Shown here: positions 44,686-57,256 of the stretch, in pieces
Layout: each line of letters opens with the position of its first letter
How positions within the stretch are numbered: the stretch's first letter is position 1
NCBI GenBank assembly: GCA_035048495.1
Contig: CM068540.1
Coordinates: 5,254,829 to 5,318,828, forward strand
Reading direction: 5' to 3'
DNA from: Euptelea pleiosperma
Taxonomy: Eukaryota; Streptophyta; Magnoliopsida; Ranunculales; Eupteleaceae
Length of the DNA: 64,000 nucleotides
Notes under the pieces: generated by a model
What the model was told of the DNA's origin: nothing
Seen by the model: only the letters and a program-made list of their open reading frames with translations
Databases searched by the model: none
Translations under genes and position numbers: made by a program

Positions 44686-44954
44686 ACTAGCTATGCTTTA
44701 TGTAGCACAAATATTGTGCAATCAAGGTTTCCAACACCATTAACTTTACCGATTCATAACTGGATCATCGGTGGCCATGCATTGATCATAGCCCAAAAAT
44801 TTCACTGATAGAATGAGTTTTTTGTTGGCTGCCGTCGATCTATATTTTTTTAGAGGTGTTATGACATTGAGAATGACCCGCCAATGCATCAATCTGGACC
44901 ATTCAATATGTGGGCCACCATTAGCATAAAATTCAGACTGTTTTGAGGATCTTA

Positions 44955-45424
44955 GGGCATGTTTGGCAGGCCACCGCGGTGGGAAAATAAAACATTTGCG
45001 CACGCTAATATTTGCCCGGGTGTGTTTGGCACATATTTAGCCAGGCCCACTAATTTACCTGCCATGGCAGGAAATTATTTGATCACCCCTCCTCCCCGAG
45101 TAAATACTTTCACACCAAATAAGCTTTGGTGGCTGCAGGAAAATTGATGTTTTCAATAAAATTGAGTTTTTTAATATTAAAAAAAGATAAAATAGACCGT
45201 TTGGAACCTGTGACCCAATATGTGGGTCCCATACTCACCTAACGCATATTTGACTTACTTTGATATGTGGGACCCACACAAATTGAAAGAAAATGAAGTA
45301 AGCTAGCTAATACACGTACCAAATGGCACTAAATATTGACATGCACAAATATTTAGCTAAGATGATATTTGTCTGGCTAAATATTTGTCGTTGGAACTCT
45401 TTTTCTCATGTACCAAACAGGCCC
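44955..45424. mobile_element. PIF/Harbinger-like MITE
   Basis: Inverted termini GGGCATGTTTGGCA and (complement of the right end) GGGCCTGTTTGGTA match the well-known plant Tourist-like ends. Flanking trinucleotides are TTA and CTA, consistent with a mutated TWA target duplication. Subterminal 'atatttagc' repeats are present. About 470 bp, no coding content. Confidence 0.75.
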
Positions 45425-45679
45425 CTAGTAAGAAATTGGAACTGTCTGTTTTGGTTTGATTTGGGTTTCTGAAAATCATGGAAGTTCCAGATTTAAAGAA
45501 TTGGTGTGACACAGAGTAGGGGTAGGGTCCATTATGGACGACAGACACTATTTCCATCATATTGTTTTCCATTCTTTGATTGGATTGCTATGATCGTCGG
45601 ATTGTTGCAATGTTTGGGGACAAAGGCCATCGAACCGTGGGAAATGAACTGATGTGCACATGGACACCAAACTTATCTA

Positions 45680-46832
45680 TCTATATAACAAAACAGGGAA
45701 CTTGTCTCCCCACTTATACCCCCTCTTATCTATTTAGACAAAGAAGGGCTAAGATCTTATCCCCCAAATAGCTGGTGGATCTCAGCCACTCACACCTGAT
45801 TTTGGCAAACGCTTTGTTGGAGAGTGCCGTGAGCACGGGCCACCCACTATCTATATAACAAGTGACAATAGTTGTCTTATGCCCTCTCTTATCTTATATG
45901 GCTTCAATAATGAGTGGCTGAGATCCACTATGCTTCATATCAATGGTTAAGATTAACTCCCATCCGATTTTGACAAACAATTTGTCGGAGAGTGTCGTGG
46001 GCATGGGCCACTCACACATATAACAAAATAACTCAGTTGTATTCTCTTATCTTATCCTGCTTCATAAGATAAAGAGTAGTTGAGATCAAATCCATCCATC
46101 TAATGTGGACAGTTAGATTTTAGCCCCTCAATCCCCCTCATTTATTCATTGACTCCCACTCATTTGACCTCAATTTATTAAAATTTTAAAATTTAAAATT
46201 TTAATTTTAACAGTTATTTTTCGTTATTTTTCTAATTTTCCCTATGTGCGTTACAATCCGTTATAATAGCGGTTATAATGGAAAAAAGGTAACGCTCCAA
46301 TCCGTTATACCGTTTGAGTGCCAAAGGCACCCAATTTTTGCAAACGCTTTTGTCGGAGAGTGCTGTGGGCACAGGCCATTTACTAGTCTATATAACAAAA
46401 CACAGCGGTTGTCTCCCCCTCTTATAGGCTTCATATATCCAAGGGCCAATATCAACCCTTACATAATATAAAATTTAGACGGTTGGATTAATTTAGCAGG
46501 AGAAATTGTCTCCCCACTTATACCCCTCTTATCGGCTTCACAAAGGATGGCCGAGATCTTATCCCCCAAATGGACTATGGATATCAACCACTCACACCCG
46601 ATTTTGGGAAATGCTTTGTAGGGGAGTGCCGAGGGCACGGGCCACCCACTATACATCTATATAACAAAACAGAAAGGTCACTTATTCCCCTCTTATCGGC
46701 TTCACAAAGGATGGTCGAGATCTTATCACCCCAAATGAATGGTGGATCTAAGTCACTCACACCCAATTTTGGCAAATGCTTTGTTGGAGAGTGCCGTGGA
46801 CACGGGCCACCTACTAGTCCTATATAATACAC
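45680..46832 (+). repeat. Irregular tandem array of a 165-bp unit
   Basis: Each unit contains 'atctatataacaaaacag', 'ctccccacttatacccctct', 'ccgagatcttatcccc', 'ggatctcagccactcacacc' and 'tttgttggagagtgccgtg' followed by 'ggcacgggccaccca'. Clear units start near 45690, 46500 and 46665; more decayed ones start near 45855, 46020 and 46310. A piece of the GTTATAACGG element (46195-46315) is embedded. A lone unit lies at 26640-26775. Confidence 0.8.
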
Positions 46833-46914
46833 CTTACTATTTTATATTTTCAGCAATTTACAACAGTATTTTGGTCTTATAGTTCAAAGAACATTTTGTT
46901 GTCTTTTTCCCATT

Positions 46915-47440
46915 ACGAAATGCCACGTGTCACTCTTTCGAACCCACTGAACCATGGATGTTTGGTGCAACTCTACCAAAAATCAGCTTAATTGGCGATT
47001 TCCAGCCGTTGGATTTGAACACTTTAATAGGAAGATTTCTGACAGTTGGATTTGAGCTACCTTTTAGGTGATTAAATATATTTGCTAGAAATCACCAATG
47101 GAGCTGATTTTTGGTGTGTAGGTCGAGTAAATTTTCTGTGACTTGAAAAGAATCCGTGACTTTCACTTTTTGCCAAGGTACAGAAAATGAACTCAGAACC
47201 GGTAATTTGGTTGTAACCGAGGAAATGAAAAAACTTATAAACTGGCCCAAAATATAGGAAGGCATATATTCCATTTGATGATTTCTAGCCGCTGGATTTT
47301 GTATCTAAAAAATGATTGAATCCGATGGTTAGAATCACGCCTTAAAAAGTGCTAAAATCTAATGGCTAGAGAATCTGGGTGATTTTTGGGGTGTCTTCCC
47401 CCATTGGGTGGACCAAACATCCATGCTGTCAGTGGGCCTA
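46915..47440. repeat. Foldback repeat fragments
   Basis: Phrases 'aaaaatcagcttaattgg', 'cgatttccagccgttggatt' and the complementary 'gaaatcaccaatggagctga', 'tttttggtgtgtaggtcga' form an inverted pair. A second degenerate unit follows to 47440. Related to 28140-28815. Confidence 0.55.
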
Positions 47441-47539
47441 GAGGGCAGCGCAAAGAAGATAACACAGTTTATGTTCCTCTCACAACGCATGAGGGAGACA
47501 ATAGGTATATTCAATATATATAAGGGCTTTTTTAGCCTT

Positions 47540-47740
47540 ACCCCCTTACTTTATTGATGCAATTTGCATCTCACTCAATGTTTTCAAGATATTTGCGTCT
47601 CACCCTTTGACCATGGTCAACATCGTTGACCATAGACGGTCTTCCGATGGACATCTTAATATTTTTTAAATGACTACAATGCCCTTGGGTGAGATGCAAA
47701 TATTTTAAAAACATTGGGTGAAAATAAGGGGGGGGGACAA
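47540..47740. repeat. Short inverted-repeat element
   Basis: 'gcatctcactcaatgttttc' with 'aagatatttgcgtctcaccc' pairs with 'gggtgagatgcaaatatttt' and 'aaaaacattgggtga'. About 200 bp, with 'ggtcaacatcgttgaccata' as an inner hairpin at 47609-47630. Confidence 0.6.
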
Positions 47741-47789
47741 GCTTTTTTTAAGGATTGTTAGCTCAAAACCTTTCTTCATTTACTTTTGG

Positions 47790-47950
47790 CCCAACCGTAG
47801 GTGGACCTACAGACCAAAAATTAATCTGATTGTTACTTTTTAAGCATTGGATTAGAGTCGTTTTCCTGGGTTGATTTTATCCGTAGAATTTGAACATTAT
47901 TTGGGGTACAAAGATCCAATGGTTTGAAATCACTAATCAGTTATATAATG
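47790..47950. repeat. Half copy of the G-box foldback
   Basis: 'ggtggacctacagacc', 'aaaaattaatctgatt' and 'ggtttgaaatcactaatcag' match one arm and the centre of the family. The arms carrying the G-box are missing. Confidence 0.55.
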
Positions 47951-48638
47951 GAATGTGTACAAAGTGGATGATCTCCACGTTAGGTAACTTGCTAAAGAAG
48001 ATCTCTCCATATATAGCTGATTGAGAGAATCACTCCATATAATCTCTTCATTGATGTTGTGGGAGTTGTGATTGTGCCGGATCCTTGATTGTAGAATCAG
48101 TTACCAGATGTGCATCATTTGTCTCTGCAGTTGTCTCGGATGTGCAATTTTTGTTACTCAACGCTGCCTTGGTGGATTTAAAAACCAAAAGCACCCTTAT
48201 TGGTAATCTCTAGCCATTAGATTTACTAGTTTATAAGGAGTGATTGTAGCCACTAGATTCAACCAGTGGTGTGCCCAGATGGGATAGGGGCTGCTTGCTA
48301 GCATTTCTCAGGTATCCTCCCATTTTGTGTACTGGAATTAAGCTAGGTGCAAATCGGACCGCTGGGATCAAACCCGAGACCTCACTGATTGAAGACGGCA
48401 CCCTTAATTGGTAATCTGTAATCTTCATATATGGTGTCTTCCAGATTCTAAGCTCCAAGCATAAATCCTCAGCTGTGAATCTAATTCAAAAGAAAAGAAG
48501 AATTGAAACAATCAACTAGGGCTCCTAGATTCCTTTTCACTTGATTAAGCACCAACTACCATCAACAAGGCATCATAAGAACCACCACAAACAACAAATC
48601 CAACCACTTTGTCTGTTTTTTCACCCCCTATCCTCCTA

Positions 48639-50591
48639 CTACAGAGATGGGGAAGTAGCAAATTGCCTGGGTAGGCTAAAAAGGTCCTTCCCTGTAAAAG
48701 GAGACGTCCACTCATGTGAACCCGCTGAAGATGATGCCGAAGATGTGTCTGTCGCCACTCCCTCCTGCAACCCTGAAATGCATACACCATTCGAACTCGC
48801 CGACCTCATCATAGGTTTTGTGCCTGCTGAAGTTGCTGACGACAAGGGGTCATACATCCGATTGTTCTTCATAAATGAAGCCAGCCCCAGCCAAAGCCCA
48901 TTTGACTTCGAAGATGTAGTTGATTCCAGGGTCCAATCTATGTTGGTATAGTCGTACTGTGGTATTGAGCCCCCTGTGTTCCAATCCACTGGTGAAGACG
49001 AGCCAGATGCTCCAGTCGAGCTCCACCCTGAGAACAGTCCCAGAGAGGATGGGACAGCAAGCGGTGACGAAGATGTCCCGTTTGTACTTGATGAACCCCC
49101 CCAGCCGGCTGCAGGGGAATCCATTGGGCTTGACCCAAATGTTTGATAATGAGGTTGGTGATGAAACTGCTGCGAGCTCCGATTGCTAGGGCTCAGGCTC
49201 GCAGTGCTCGGAATGTGCGGTAGACCCCCATTTGATTTCATGATTTCAACCCCTGCAACACTATTTGGGTAGCATCCAGCTGTTCCTGGAGAGGAGGCAC
49301 TGATGCTTGTGGCTGGGGGGTTATGCTTTGCATTGATTGATTGTGGACGCTGCATCATGATCACTGGCTCCCTCAATGCTCCCATTTGGAGGTTCTTAAC
49401 TTCGCTCCCAACAACACACCGAGCCTCTGCCTTTGCTGGTGGAGGTGCAACCTGCAAAGGTGATGCCAAAGAATATGAAACACAAGGGCTTGGTCCCACA
49501 CTCGGCCACCTCTTCTCCGCTGGTGTTGCCATTTGAGGCCTTGCCCAATCTGACTTCTGCTGAGTACTCCTCAAGGACTGCAAGTTTTTTATACCAGATT
49601 CTGGAGATGTCACCACTGTAGCTGCTGCCTTTGTGTAGTTAAAATCTCTTTCGTCCCTTCTCTGTTGTATTGTAACTGAAGCAGTGGACTTTGTTTGTGA
49701 TCTCATAAGGTTATGAGTAACAGATACTGCTAGCTTACCACCATTGACCACTGGAAGATCACTGGTTTCTTCCTGCTTCGGAGGAGCAGGCGGAGGTTCC
49801 TGCTTCTGTGCGCTTAAGGTGTCAGCAGCCTTCTCCAAGTCACCTTCACAGGCTACAACAGCTCTTTCGACCTCCTGCCTTGAGCACTTGTACCTTATCT
49901 CCATGTTTGCAATCCGAGCAAGCTCTTCAGCAATATCAATTTTCAAGTTACCCCCACAACCAAGGTTAGAATCATTGTGTCGAGCTGCTTCTTCGCCTCC
50001 CTCGAATAGCCATGCAACTGATTCCTCTACCCTACCCTCATTCAATATGAGGGCCATTGTTGCCCGCTCGGAAGAGAAACCCATTGCCACAAGCTGTTGA
50101 GCAAGTGCCTCCAGTTTTCTAGACATGAGGTAGCCACTGCACCGCTCATGCAACTCCTGGGCCCTCTTCTCTCTCTGACGCTGGTGCTTCCTCTCATTCT
50201 TCTGCCGAATCTTGTCACGCTTGTCATTGTCAGAACCAGGTATAGCCTCCTGCCGAGTGGCTGTCTTCTCTTTCTGGTCTTCAGACTCACCAGAGCAGCT
50301 ATCATTGTTGGAAACAGAATCATACTCTCCCGCCGTCCCAAGTGAGCTACCAGAATGATCATCCGTCTCATCCATATTTCGGAACCGACTATTGTTGTGA
50401 GGTGGTGGGGAAGAGGCAGTCTGTACTGTTTCAAGGGTATGGAATGTTCCCGAAAGTGGATTATATGCACTTGCCGGAGTGCCACTCCCTGTGTTACCAG
50501 TTGCAGAAGGCTTGGAAGAAGCTTTCAGCTGTTCCTTGGCTGCCTTTACAGAGGACTTATCCTTGGCCTTCGATCTGGATGCTGGAAACAT
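48639..50591 (-). CDS. Plant protein with two UBA domains
   Basis: A single 650-residue coding exon. After a Ser/Lys-rich start and a conserved NPLSGTFHTLE motif (44-54) comes an acidic Ser-rich stretch (72-108), then a basic charged segment (122-150, probable coiled coil). UBA 1 follows (about 156-198, with the MGF loop at 170-172), then UBA 2 (about 218-262), in which an NME sequence stands in the loop position. The rest is low-complexity Ser/Pro/Gly/Thr. UBA domains bind ubiquitin, so a ubiquitin-reader or adaptor role is likely, but no substrate is known to me for this plant family. The start fits homologues, as the frame opens with MFPASRSKAKDKSS. A CAG acceptor 28 bases upstream of the ATG (intron end at 50620 on the minus strand) indicates a spliced 5' leader. 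Confidence 0.9.
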   Translation of the reverse strand: MFPASRSKAKDKSSVKAAKEQLKASSKPSATGNTGSGTPASAYNPLSGTFHTLETVQTASSPPPHNNSRFRNMDETDDHSGSSLGTAGEYDSVSNNDSCSGESEDQKEKTATRQEAIPGSDNDKRDKIRQKNERKHQRQREKRAQELHERCSGYLMSRKLEALAQQLVAMGFSSERATMALILNEGRVEESVAWLFEGGEEAARHNDSNLGCGGNLKIDIAEELARIANMEIRYKCSRQEVERAVVACEGDLEKAADTLSAQKQEPPPAPPKQEETSDLPVVNGGKLAVSVTHNLMRSQTKSTASVTIQQRRDERDFNYTKAAATVVTSPESGIKNLQSLRSTQQKSDWARPQMATPAEKRWPSVGPSPCVSYSLASPLQVAPPPAKAEARCVVGSEVKNLQMGALREPVIMMQRPQSINAKHNPPATSISASSPGTAGCYPNSVAGVEIMKSNGGLPHIPSTASLSPSNRSSQQFHHQPHYQTFGSSPMDSPAAGWGGSSSTNGTSSSPLAVPSSLGLFSGWSSTGASGSSSPVDWNTGGSIPQYDYTNIDWTLESTTSSKSNGLWLGLASFMKNNRMYDPLSSATSAGTKPMMRSASSNGVCISGLQEGVATDTSSASSSAGSHEWTSPFTGKDLFSLPRQFATSPSL

Positions 50592-50619
50592 TCTATGAAT
50601 TACAATAGCTAAAATATTC
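50592..50619 (-). other. Leader exon segment of the UBA gene
   Basis: It lies between a good acceptor (tatgtggcag on the minus strand) and the ATG. No in-frame upstream start is present, so it is read as untranslated. Confidence 0.6.
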
Positions 50620-51864
50620 CTGCCACATATAAAATGACCATATAATGATTAATTCTTGAGAATTACTACCAGAAAATCAAAACACATTCAGTTGGTTGTA
50701 TCAATTTGCCATGTGAATACATATGATGCGGATCTTCCCATGTTACTGAGGTAAACTACAAAGAACCAAAACCAACACAGAAGTTAATGAATTAATTGGC
50801 TATGAGGAAGCAATTTCAGTGAAACAATGCTCCAAAAAGGAGAAGCTATTTTGAGCTAAACATGCCCAACAAATGCCAATACAGATAAACAAAAAGAGAG
50901 GAAAGACCAAAGAGTAAGTCTTCATAAGCCTCCAACTACGACACATCATTTCAGGAGGGTACAGGCACTCCTAATAATCAGGAATTCAATCATGACCACA
51001 GTAAACTATGTTAGCACGACACCCCAAAAGTAGGGGTTCCAGCCACTCCAACATTCCTTTGATCCAACATGACACTACTTGGCACATACCAACATTACGT
51101 CATCAAACTCCTCGACAAGGAGTCACAAAAAGGGTGTCATCAAGGTTGGGTGGTGTTGATGAGATGGGTACCCAACAGTCTCGACTCAATTATAAGGGCC
51201 TGAGTCCAATTTTTCAGCAACCAATCAAAATCAGGTGCGATTCAGGTCTACCCGTTCAATTTGGGTCTGATTCAGGTTACGAATTGGCTGAATGGGTTCC
51301 TGAAATTTTAACTATTTTGAAAGGCAAAATCAAAATTTTAATTGAACCTCAGTTTTGCCACAAACATTTCCAGTCCTTTTTGCTCCCAAAAAGTTGAAGT
51401 TTTCTCATGTTTGCCGCAATTAAAGTAGTTCTTAAAATCTATTTCAAAACTAAACCCTGTGACCAGGCTCATCATCCCTTTTCTTCTTTCCTTCTTTCAT
51501 ATTTTTTTTATAAAAATAAAAGAATTCTAAACCATCCAGTCCATCTAAAGGGAAACCTCCGTTTTGCAACAAACATTTCCTGTCCTTTTAGCTCCCAAAG
51601 AGTTCCAATTTTCTCATGTTTGCCCACCTTTGCCCCAGTAAAAGTAGTTCTAAATCTATTTCAAAACTAACCCCATGACCAGGCTCATCATCCCATCCTT
51701 CTTTCCTTCTTTTTACTTTTTTTACAAAAATTAAAATAAAAATTCTGAACCATCCAGTCCATTCAATCAGTCATAATGGAATACACCCATAAACGTTGTT
51801 AACTTCACAAGTGGGGACCTAACAGTAATATAACACGCATGTGAATGTTCACAAGGTGGGCGGC

Positions 51865-52143
51865 GGTTTAAAGTTTCGGCCGAAACCGAAACGTTTTGCC
51901 CGAAACGTTTCGGTTTCACTATAGGCCGAGACAAGATACGGGTTTGTATCAGAAACCACTAAGTTTCGCCTCAGTTTCGGTAGTTTCGGCCTCAATTTCG
52001 GTCTTAGTTTCATTATTTTTTAGAATTTTTTGAACTTTCTAATATGGTTTCGCCAAGTTTCGGGCCGAAACTGCCGAAACTACCGAAATGTTTCGGTTTC
52101 GCCCGTGACTGAAACCGAAACGAAACCATTGACTTTGAACCGT
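51865..52143. mobile_element. GGTTTCGG-rich foldback MITE
   Basis: The ends GGTTTAAAGTTTCGGCC and (complement) GGTTCAAAGTCAATGGTTTC are inverted. The interior is almost wholly made of GTTTCGG/CCGAAAC units in both orientations. The flanks GTGGGCGG and GTGGGCCC share six bases, possibly a mutated 8-bp target duplication. About 280 bp. Confidence 0.65.
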
Positions 52144-52149
52144 GGGCCC

Positions 52150-55100
52150 ACCATACAAAAAGTGTTAAATGGTGGGTCCCAACCATAATGTAACAGTACT
52201 TTAAATTCAGAAGGCAGGGTATACTATTTCATCAGTCACATAGGGAATTAATATTGCCAACATTAATTTCAGATGATTATTACAGCCTCTACAAGAAAAT
52301 TCATTAGACTATAAAAAATGTGCTAAAAGATTTAAAAAAAATAAATCCCAAGATTTGTTTGTTATGATCATATTTTTGACATAAGATCTGATAATTCGTA
52401 TACTCTTAGAGCTTTAGCAAATACTCTCACAAGTCGTACACTTAAAAATGATAAGCACCGCATCCTTAGGACTGAAGACTTAAGAGTAGGTCCATTGCTC
52501 ATACATGTTTAGTGATGGGGCTTTACACAAAAGATCTGCCATCCGACCCTGGAGTGGCAGCTTAGGGAATGTGGGGGAATAATCTAATGCATCTATCATA
52601 CTTGTTATTGAGTGGGCCAATTGATATAGAATGGACAAGATGATCTATAATCCACACCATTGTATGGTATAGAGATTTGGTAAAAATTACTTCTAACAGT
52701 TATTCAAAAAAAAAGAAAAAAATACACTTGCAACCCAATTACAATGGCATCTGAACCACCGCCACCACGTACGTGTAGTTTTGGACATACATATTTTTGT
52801 ACAACAGATGGATACCTGATAGCCAACAGGAAATCAGGTATTTATCATGTGAGTTCTGGAACTACCTCTTGAGCTAGAGCCAGACCCGATATGACCCGGA
52901 ACTGCTGTGTATAGTAAGGTCTAGTTTTGGATATCCTGGTATATGAACTGAAACAGACCCGTTGACACTCCCTAGGAGTGCAAAGACTTTAATTTCGTTT
53001 TTACAGGTGTCTGAAACTTAATATAATCTCACTATATAACCATACATGCTGAAAAACATAATGAAAGCACACAGATATATGCTTTAACTTAAAAGGCTTT
53101 CATTTAAAGAACTTACATAACAGTTGCATTTAAGACAAGGGTCGTTCAACATAGTATTTTAGTTGAGAGGGCCTCCATTGTCTTCTTGCCCCTTTGATTC
53201 CACCATCTTCTCTCTCAACAAGGTCCACTTATTCCACTATCTATTCTAGTTGCTTTTGTTGCTTGCTCGACAACACATGATAATAGTGCAACTTTTGAGC
53301 TCTTTATCCTGTTGATAGCACATTTTTTTCTCTATTTTGTATTCTTATCTATTTAGTGTTTTTTTTTTTTTCTGCATATTCTAGTTTTGTTAAGCCATCA
53401 CATCTCTCTCTATTTTTTGTTGAGCTCTTTCTCCTCTTCATATTATAGTTTTTAACTTTTTTCTTCAAGATCTTTATTTTTCTATTTTTCAAATATTTTT
53501 TTAAAGTGTTTATGTATTTTTCTGATTTTTTTTATATGGCCATGTCTCTGTGCTGAGATTTTTAGAGGTCGGCATGATAGACACCTGGACACTTGGCACC
53601 CATGCCACGTGCCTAGGGTACACTGATAATTGACAACCTTAAATAGACCAAATATTTTTCTCTGCTATCTAGTTTAAGGTTCACAGTTCAAATTCAAAGA
53701 TCTTTAACATGGGCAATTGAACTGAGGAATTCAAAAACCTAACAGACATCCCCAAACAAATTCCATCCCCTCATCAAACAGATATAACAGTTCAACAATT
53801 AGTACGGGAGAGATGCATTTCAAAACTTTGGAGGGCAGCTCCAAAAAGGCCTGCTAAACAAGTAGCCACAATTTCCTTCACAGCCCCTCAAGCTGCCACT
53901 CTAAAAATCTGTAATCAAACTATGTCATAACGATACAGAATCAGCAACAGCCAATGACTTTGATCTGTTTGGCAGGTATGCTAGGATCCACCAGCAATCT
54001 CAAGGGTTGAGAAATGAGAGCCATCTCATCGAGCTACAGGGGTGCACCCCACGAGCACAACTTTAACACCACATAATGATTGCATAAATCACATCACTAA
54101 TTGGGTATTAGCTTATCAAAAAAAAAAAATCCGGGTAACAGTGTTTTCCAGTGCACAAAAAAAAAGTGCAGTGTTTTCCAATGTGAATTCTGTTGTCCAG
54201 ACCCTACTTTCACACTTTCCAATCCAATGGATGAAGTTGAATACCATCTTCCTCAAATCTGCAACTTATTTGATAAAAACTGTACAAAAACAATACGATT
54301 CAATCAAAAGTGAAACATCACAGAATTTCATAAATTTTTAATGGTCATAACGTCCCATTTTACATGGATTCAAGGATGGAAAAGTAGACTCGGAAGCAAA
54401 AACCTTATAAGAATTTCTTTCCGACATGTTCCAGATGATATGTAATATGTATACTCCCTTTTCGCAAAATTACAGTGATATGATTGGGCTAAATTTCACC
54501 GTTGCTTGAGCCATGCCCTTTCCAGATTTCTCAGTAATTTTGACAATCTATACTAATCCCCTAAAATATTTCAAAATCACAAGATTTGTAATCCAACATA
54601 ACAAACGAATCCAATCCAGCTAGCTCACAATGTCATGAATCAACTCATTTCTTAAACATTGATCTAAATGAAAAGTAGTCAAACCAAGAGAAGGTAAGAT
54701 GAGGATCAGACAGAAACCTAGTGGCAGAAAGTTCAAGTAATTCACCGAACTTTAGAAGTGAAAGGCAGAAGCATCTATATCCTCTCCAATCCAATTTATT
54801 CGGTAGTTCTAGAAATTACCTCCCAGACTAGGGACAAGAATTTTCTATACAATGACAGTGTGAATCCAATCCAAGCTTTTTTGCATATAAATTTTTCTTA
54901 AGGAAGATGAGGCTCCAATATATGTATTGCCAGTATCATACAATAATAATCACCCAAATATATAATTACCCAACCACATAATATAGTGTCACAAAACATA
55001 ATGTCACAACAAGTACCCAGCTCTCATTTGACAATGAAATAATGCAAGTTCACCGCTTGAGAAAATAACATTCCGAAAAATAACATATTTGCCTCAGATT

Positions 55101-55530
55101 AAATCATTTCTTCGAATATCCTTTTCAATATGTTCACATGTTCTCATATTTTCTTCTATCAAATGGTTATGGAGAGAAACTGTTTGCCAGTGACATATAG
55201 GTAGCAATACAATTTCAAATGCCATTCACTGCAAAGTGCAAACCTTCCTTCAAAATTCTTACTGAGCGAACCCTGCCCACCTGTATAAACCAGAAATCTC
55301 TCTATAGCAAAATCATCATTCTGTGGGTCTGACCTTTTTGCTATTTAAAGGACATGGCTCTTCTATTTTTTCGAGGATGGGATGAGGATAAATAACTAGA
55401 TTGTGTTAGATTGCATTAAAAAGAAAAGATCAAAGCTTAGAGAGTTCCCTGACTACAAAAAGTTTGAATTTATTTACATCTTTTCACTAAGCACTCCGCC
55501 AATTCATTCACAACCCTCAGTGTAAGAGAG
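52150..55530 (-). other. Intronic stretch without recognised genes
   Basis: AT-rich sequence inside the proposed leader intron. A T-rich low-complexity block spans about 53320-53540. The frames seen near 54042-54341 overlap and resemble no family. Confidence 0.4.
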
Positions 55531-55539
55531 AAGATAAGG

Positions 55540-57250
55540 GTTCATTTGACCAAGTCTCCAATGTGATCACCAAACAAGGTAACCTCCATAGGCTTCCCAA
55601 TAAACGCCTGTCGATCTAATGGCATTCCACGAGTCTCCCATCTCCAAGGGCCCCAAAAATTTATCCTTAAAAATTTGGATGCATTGAAGAAGAGCCTTTA
55701 CCTCTGCTTCATTCAGATCTGCTACATCTACTAGATCTGATAAGTCCTTAAAAATTTCCACACAAGATTATCTAAGTCTCTTTCTTATGAAAGATATCCC
55801 AATAAATGAACTCCAAAAGCACTTTCCACAGGTGCTAACTCATAACACAGAATAATAATATAAACTATTTCCAATTCTTCCTCATAAGCCAGTTCTATCA
55901 GGAAACCCCTCTTAAGCCACCTTTAATCATCCTCCATATAAGTAACGAATATTTAAAAAAAATGGCTGTCATCTCTATCATTTTCATTTTGTTCGCTTCA
56001 CACCACACGTGAAGAATCTCCCATTCTTGAAAAGAATTAAGAAGACGAAGACTGGGTCTAGCAAGGCCTCTAGCAATCCAAATGCCCTTATCAGGCTGCT
56101 TGAGAATATCAATAGCATTAGTAGAATCTGTGTCTATTTTCGACAATCTAGTGATCCCAAAATCTAACGCATGCACGATACCCCTATAAATAGCTTTAAG
56201 CACGATTAGAAAAAAAAAAGAATAAACTTCACAGTCACCGACATAACGAACCACTTTCATCCCTGGTAATACCCCCATAAACCACTAAATTCCTCTCCAA
56301 CCAAGCCGTCAGTATTTAAGCAAAACCAATGCAAACCGGTGGGTGCCACCAACACAATTTAACAATGGAGGACAAAGGCCTGATTTCGACATCCCAATTG
56401 ATAAGAATGTCTCTATCAGGCGTATCGTCCACAACCACATTAGCATGGAAACACTTATCCGACACATTTCAAATAATTTTGGACATTATCTGGTCCAATG
56501 TATTAGCTTTATTCTTGAATATTCTATTATTCCGCTCCTCCCAAATGCAGTACACCATAGCACAAAAGGAGACTCTCCTCAGCAATGCTATGACATTCTT
56601 ACGTTTGAGTTTGTCTGACAATCAGGCAACTTCATCCATCCATAGCAGCACATGGAGATGATTCAAAAGCGACCTACAAGGACTGAAAACCATTCTGGGC
56701 AGAGAAGGCACGGGAGAAAAAGAGATGATCCGCTGATTCCTCATCCTGGAAACAAAGCACACAAGTTCAGCTTTGTATGTGACCAATCTTTACGACCAGG
56801 TCTTTGGGTGATCACTGATCAGCCCTAGTTTAATAGTTCTCCATGTCACAAAACTGTGCCCTGGAATGTTTCCTTGAGAGGCAACCAAAGGATGACAAAG
56901 CTTTTCCCTGCTGATTTTTAAGAGAAAAACATCCAGAAGTGGCGCATGTCCAGACACCAGACCACCCTATATATGATATCTTCACCAAGAATATCAGCAT
57001 GCCTCAAGCCATCAAACCTCCATGAGATCAGCTGAATCTACAAGCAGAGAAGCCCGATTTCTATTAGAAATAAAATGGTCAAGGGTAATACCGATCTGAG
57101 TGCCTGTATCGTATCTGAGCTGATCAGCAAAACGATTGAGCAGAACCCCAAGGGGACGCCAAGGATCTAACCAGAAAAAAGTATTCTCCCCATCTCTGAT
57201 AGTGTCAATACTTAGACCCTTGGCACTGTTGATATAATGGAGAACGTAGA
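55540..57250 (-). pseudogene. Decayed L1-type LINE, 3' part of ORF2
   Basis: Read on the minus strand from 57250 down: IRDGENTFFWLDPWRPLG is the segment that follows reverse transcriptase in plant LINEs. A zf-RVT-like piece comes next (about 56790-56690, CFQDEESADHLFF). After that are an RNase H-like domain in pieces (56278-55898, containing DSTNAIDILK and WEILHVWCEANK; the HV..EAN motif is typical) and a further fragment, 55761-55567. Many stops and frame changes, so it is inactive. The reverse transcriptase and endonuclease are absent. It lies in the same orientation as the UBA gene, inside its proposed leader intron. Confidence 0.75.
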
Positions 57251-57256
57251 GTCAAT

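Noticed and set aside
48250..48420. tRNA-derived SINE on the minus strand
   Set aside because: A B-box-like GGTTTGATCCC is present (48364-48374), but no A box, tail or target duplication could be found.
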